Shown here: in pieces, positions 4,799 to 5,265 of the stretch
How positions within the stretch are numbered: position 1 is the first letter of the stretch
Layout: each line of letters opens with the position of its first letter
Source: Alphaproteobacteria bacterium
GTDB lineage: Bacteria > Pseudomonadota > Alphaproteobacteria > Micropepsales > Micropepsaceae
DNA length: 5,265 nt
Assembly (NCBI GenBank): GCA_019508105.1
Contig: JAEKMB010000171.1
Span: 1-5,265 of the forward strand
Reading direction: 5' to 3'
The notes under the pieces: generated by a model
Database searches by the model: none
What the model saw: only the letters and a program-made list of their open reading frames with translations
What the model was told of the DNA's origin: nothing
Program-made: the position numbers and the translations under genes

Positions 4799-5265
4799 TC
4801 ACCCTTGGGGATAGTCGTGCCAGACCTCGCGCCCATCGCGGATACGGTGGCCGGTGGCGGTCTTTTCCACATTGGCGGATTCCAGCGGCACCTTGCCGAA
4901 GCCGCCGGGCAGATCGAGCATATAGGTTGGCATGACCAGACCCGAGACTTGCGCGCGAAGGTCGCGCACCAGCGCCAGGCCCTCTTCGATCCCGATGCGG
5001 AAATGGGAGGTGCCGCGCGCCAGGTCGGGATGGTGCAGGTAATAGGGCTTGATGCGGTTCTCGGCGAAGGCGCGCATCAGCGCCGCCAGACTTTGGACAT
5101 TGTCGTTGACGCCTTTCAGCAGCACCGACTGGCTGACCAGCGCGATGCCGGCGTCCACCAGCCGGGCGATGGCGGCGCGGGCATCGGGCGAAAATTCCCG
5201 CGCATGATTGGCATGCACCGCCACCCAGGTCGTGGCGCCAGGGGCATGCAGCGCTGCCACCAGGG
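4799..5265 (-). CDS. Lysine-2,3-aminomutase-like radical SAM protein (C-terminal 154 residues, cut by window edge)
   Basis: This is the C-terminal part of a KamA/EpmB-family protein. Such enzymes use an iron-sulphur cluster, S-adenosylmethionine and pyridoxal phosphate to move an amino group from C2 to C3 of lysine. Visible motifs, counted within the fragment, are VHANHAREF (16-24), VLLKGVNDN (47-55), KPYYLHHPDLARGTSHFR (72-89) and MLDLPGGFGKVPL (115-127). By alignment from memory with clostridial KamA, Lys124 in PGGFGK is the PLP lysine (K337), and Asp80 and Asp117 match the substrate-lysine-binding D293 and D330. The radical SAM CxxxCxxC motif lies outside the window. The clade looks like the alphaproteobacterial 'lysine-2,3-aminomutase-like' proteins rather than the shorter enterobacterial EpmB. 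The role could be beta-lysine formation for EF-P modification or free beta-lysine synthesis; a nearby efp or epmA gene would point to the former. The stop is TGA at 4799-4801, convergent with the oxygenase gene. Confidence 0.9.
   Translation of the reverse strand, partial: LVAALHAPGATTWVAVHANHAREFSPDARAAIARLVDAGIALVSQSVLLKGVNDNVQSLAALMRAFAENRIKPYYLHHPDLARGTSHFRIGIEEGLALVRDLRAQVSGLVMPTYMLDLPGGFGKVPLESANVEKTATGHRIRDGREVWHDYPQG

Overview
The window is GC-rich, densely coding DNA that reads like an alphaproteobacterial chromosome. This is inferred from protein style: the BlaI/M56 pair, the secreted hypothetical protein and the KamA-like radical SAM protein all resemble versions I associate with Caulobacterales/Rhizomicrobium-like bacteria. 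No RNA gene, insertion sequence, CRISPR array or phage gene is visible.

Layout. Positions 1-3238 hold a minus-strand block. In transcription order it contains a BlaI/MecI-type repressor (3238->2849), a BlaR1-like M56 membrane metalloprotease (2852->1356), a secreted protease-like protein with two retropepsin-type DTG motifs (1351->353), and the start of a small exported protein of unknown function (294->1, running off the left edge). The first two genes overlap by 4 nt (ATGA) and the third starts 4 nt after the second, so these three are almost certainly one operon. The fourth sits 58 bp further on behind what looks like its own promoter.

Upstream of the repressor lies a rhomboid intramembrane serine protease (4026->3301). 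It is divergent, across a 124-bp intergenic region, from a plus-strand 2-oxoglutarate/Fe(II) oxygenase (4151->4795). The oxygenase converges, with only 3 nt between stop codons, on the C-terminal half of a lysine-2,3-aminomutase-like radical SAM protein (5265->4799, cut by the right edge).

The most interesting structure is regulatory. The same 15-bp motif (CTACTAC...GTA, 11/15 identical) occurs twice. One copy is just upstream of the repressor and the other just upstream of the small exported protein. Each copy is one base away from the BlaI/MecI/CopY core TACAnnTGTA, each lies 2-3 bp downstream of a possible -10 box with a 17-bp spacer to a -35 box, and each ends 15-16 nt from the start codon. 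This predicts that the repressor controls its own operon and the exported protein.

The M56 protein keeps the protease core (HELGH) but has no penicillin-binding sensor domain. It ends in a small Cys-containing tail of unknown function, and a secreted aspartic-protease-like gene is joined to its operon. Together these suggest a BlaI/M56 signalling circuit that responds to something other than beta-lactams, with an envelope protease as an output or partner.
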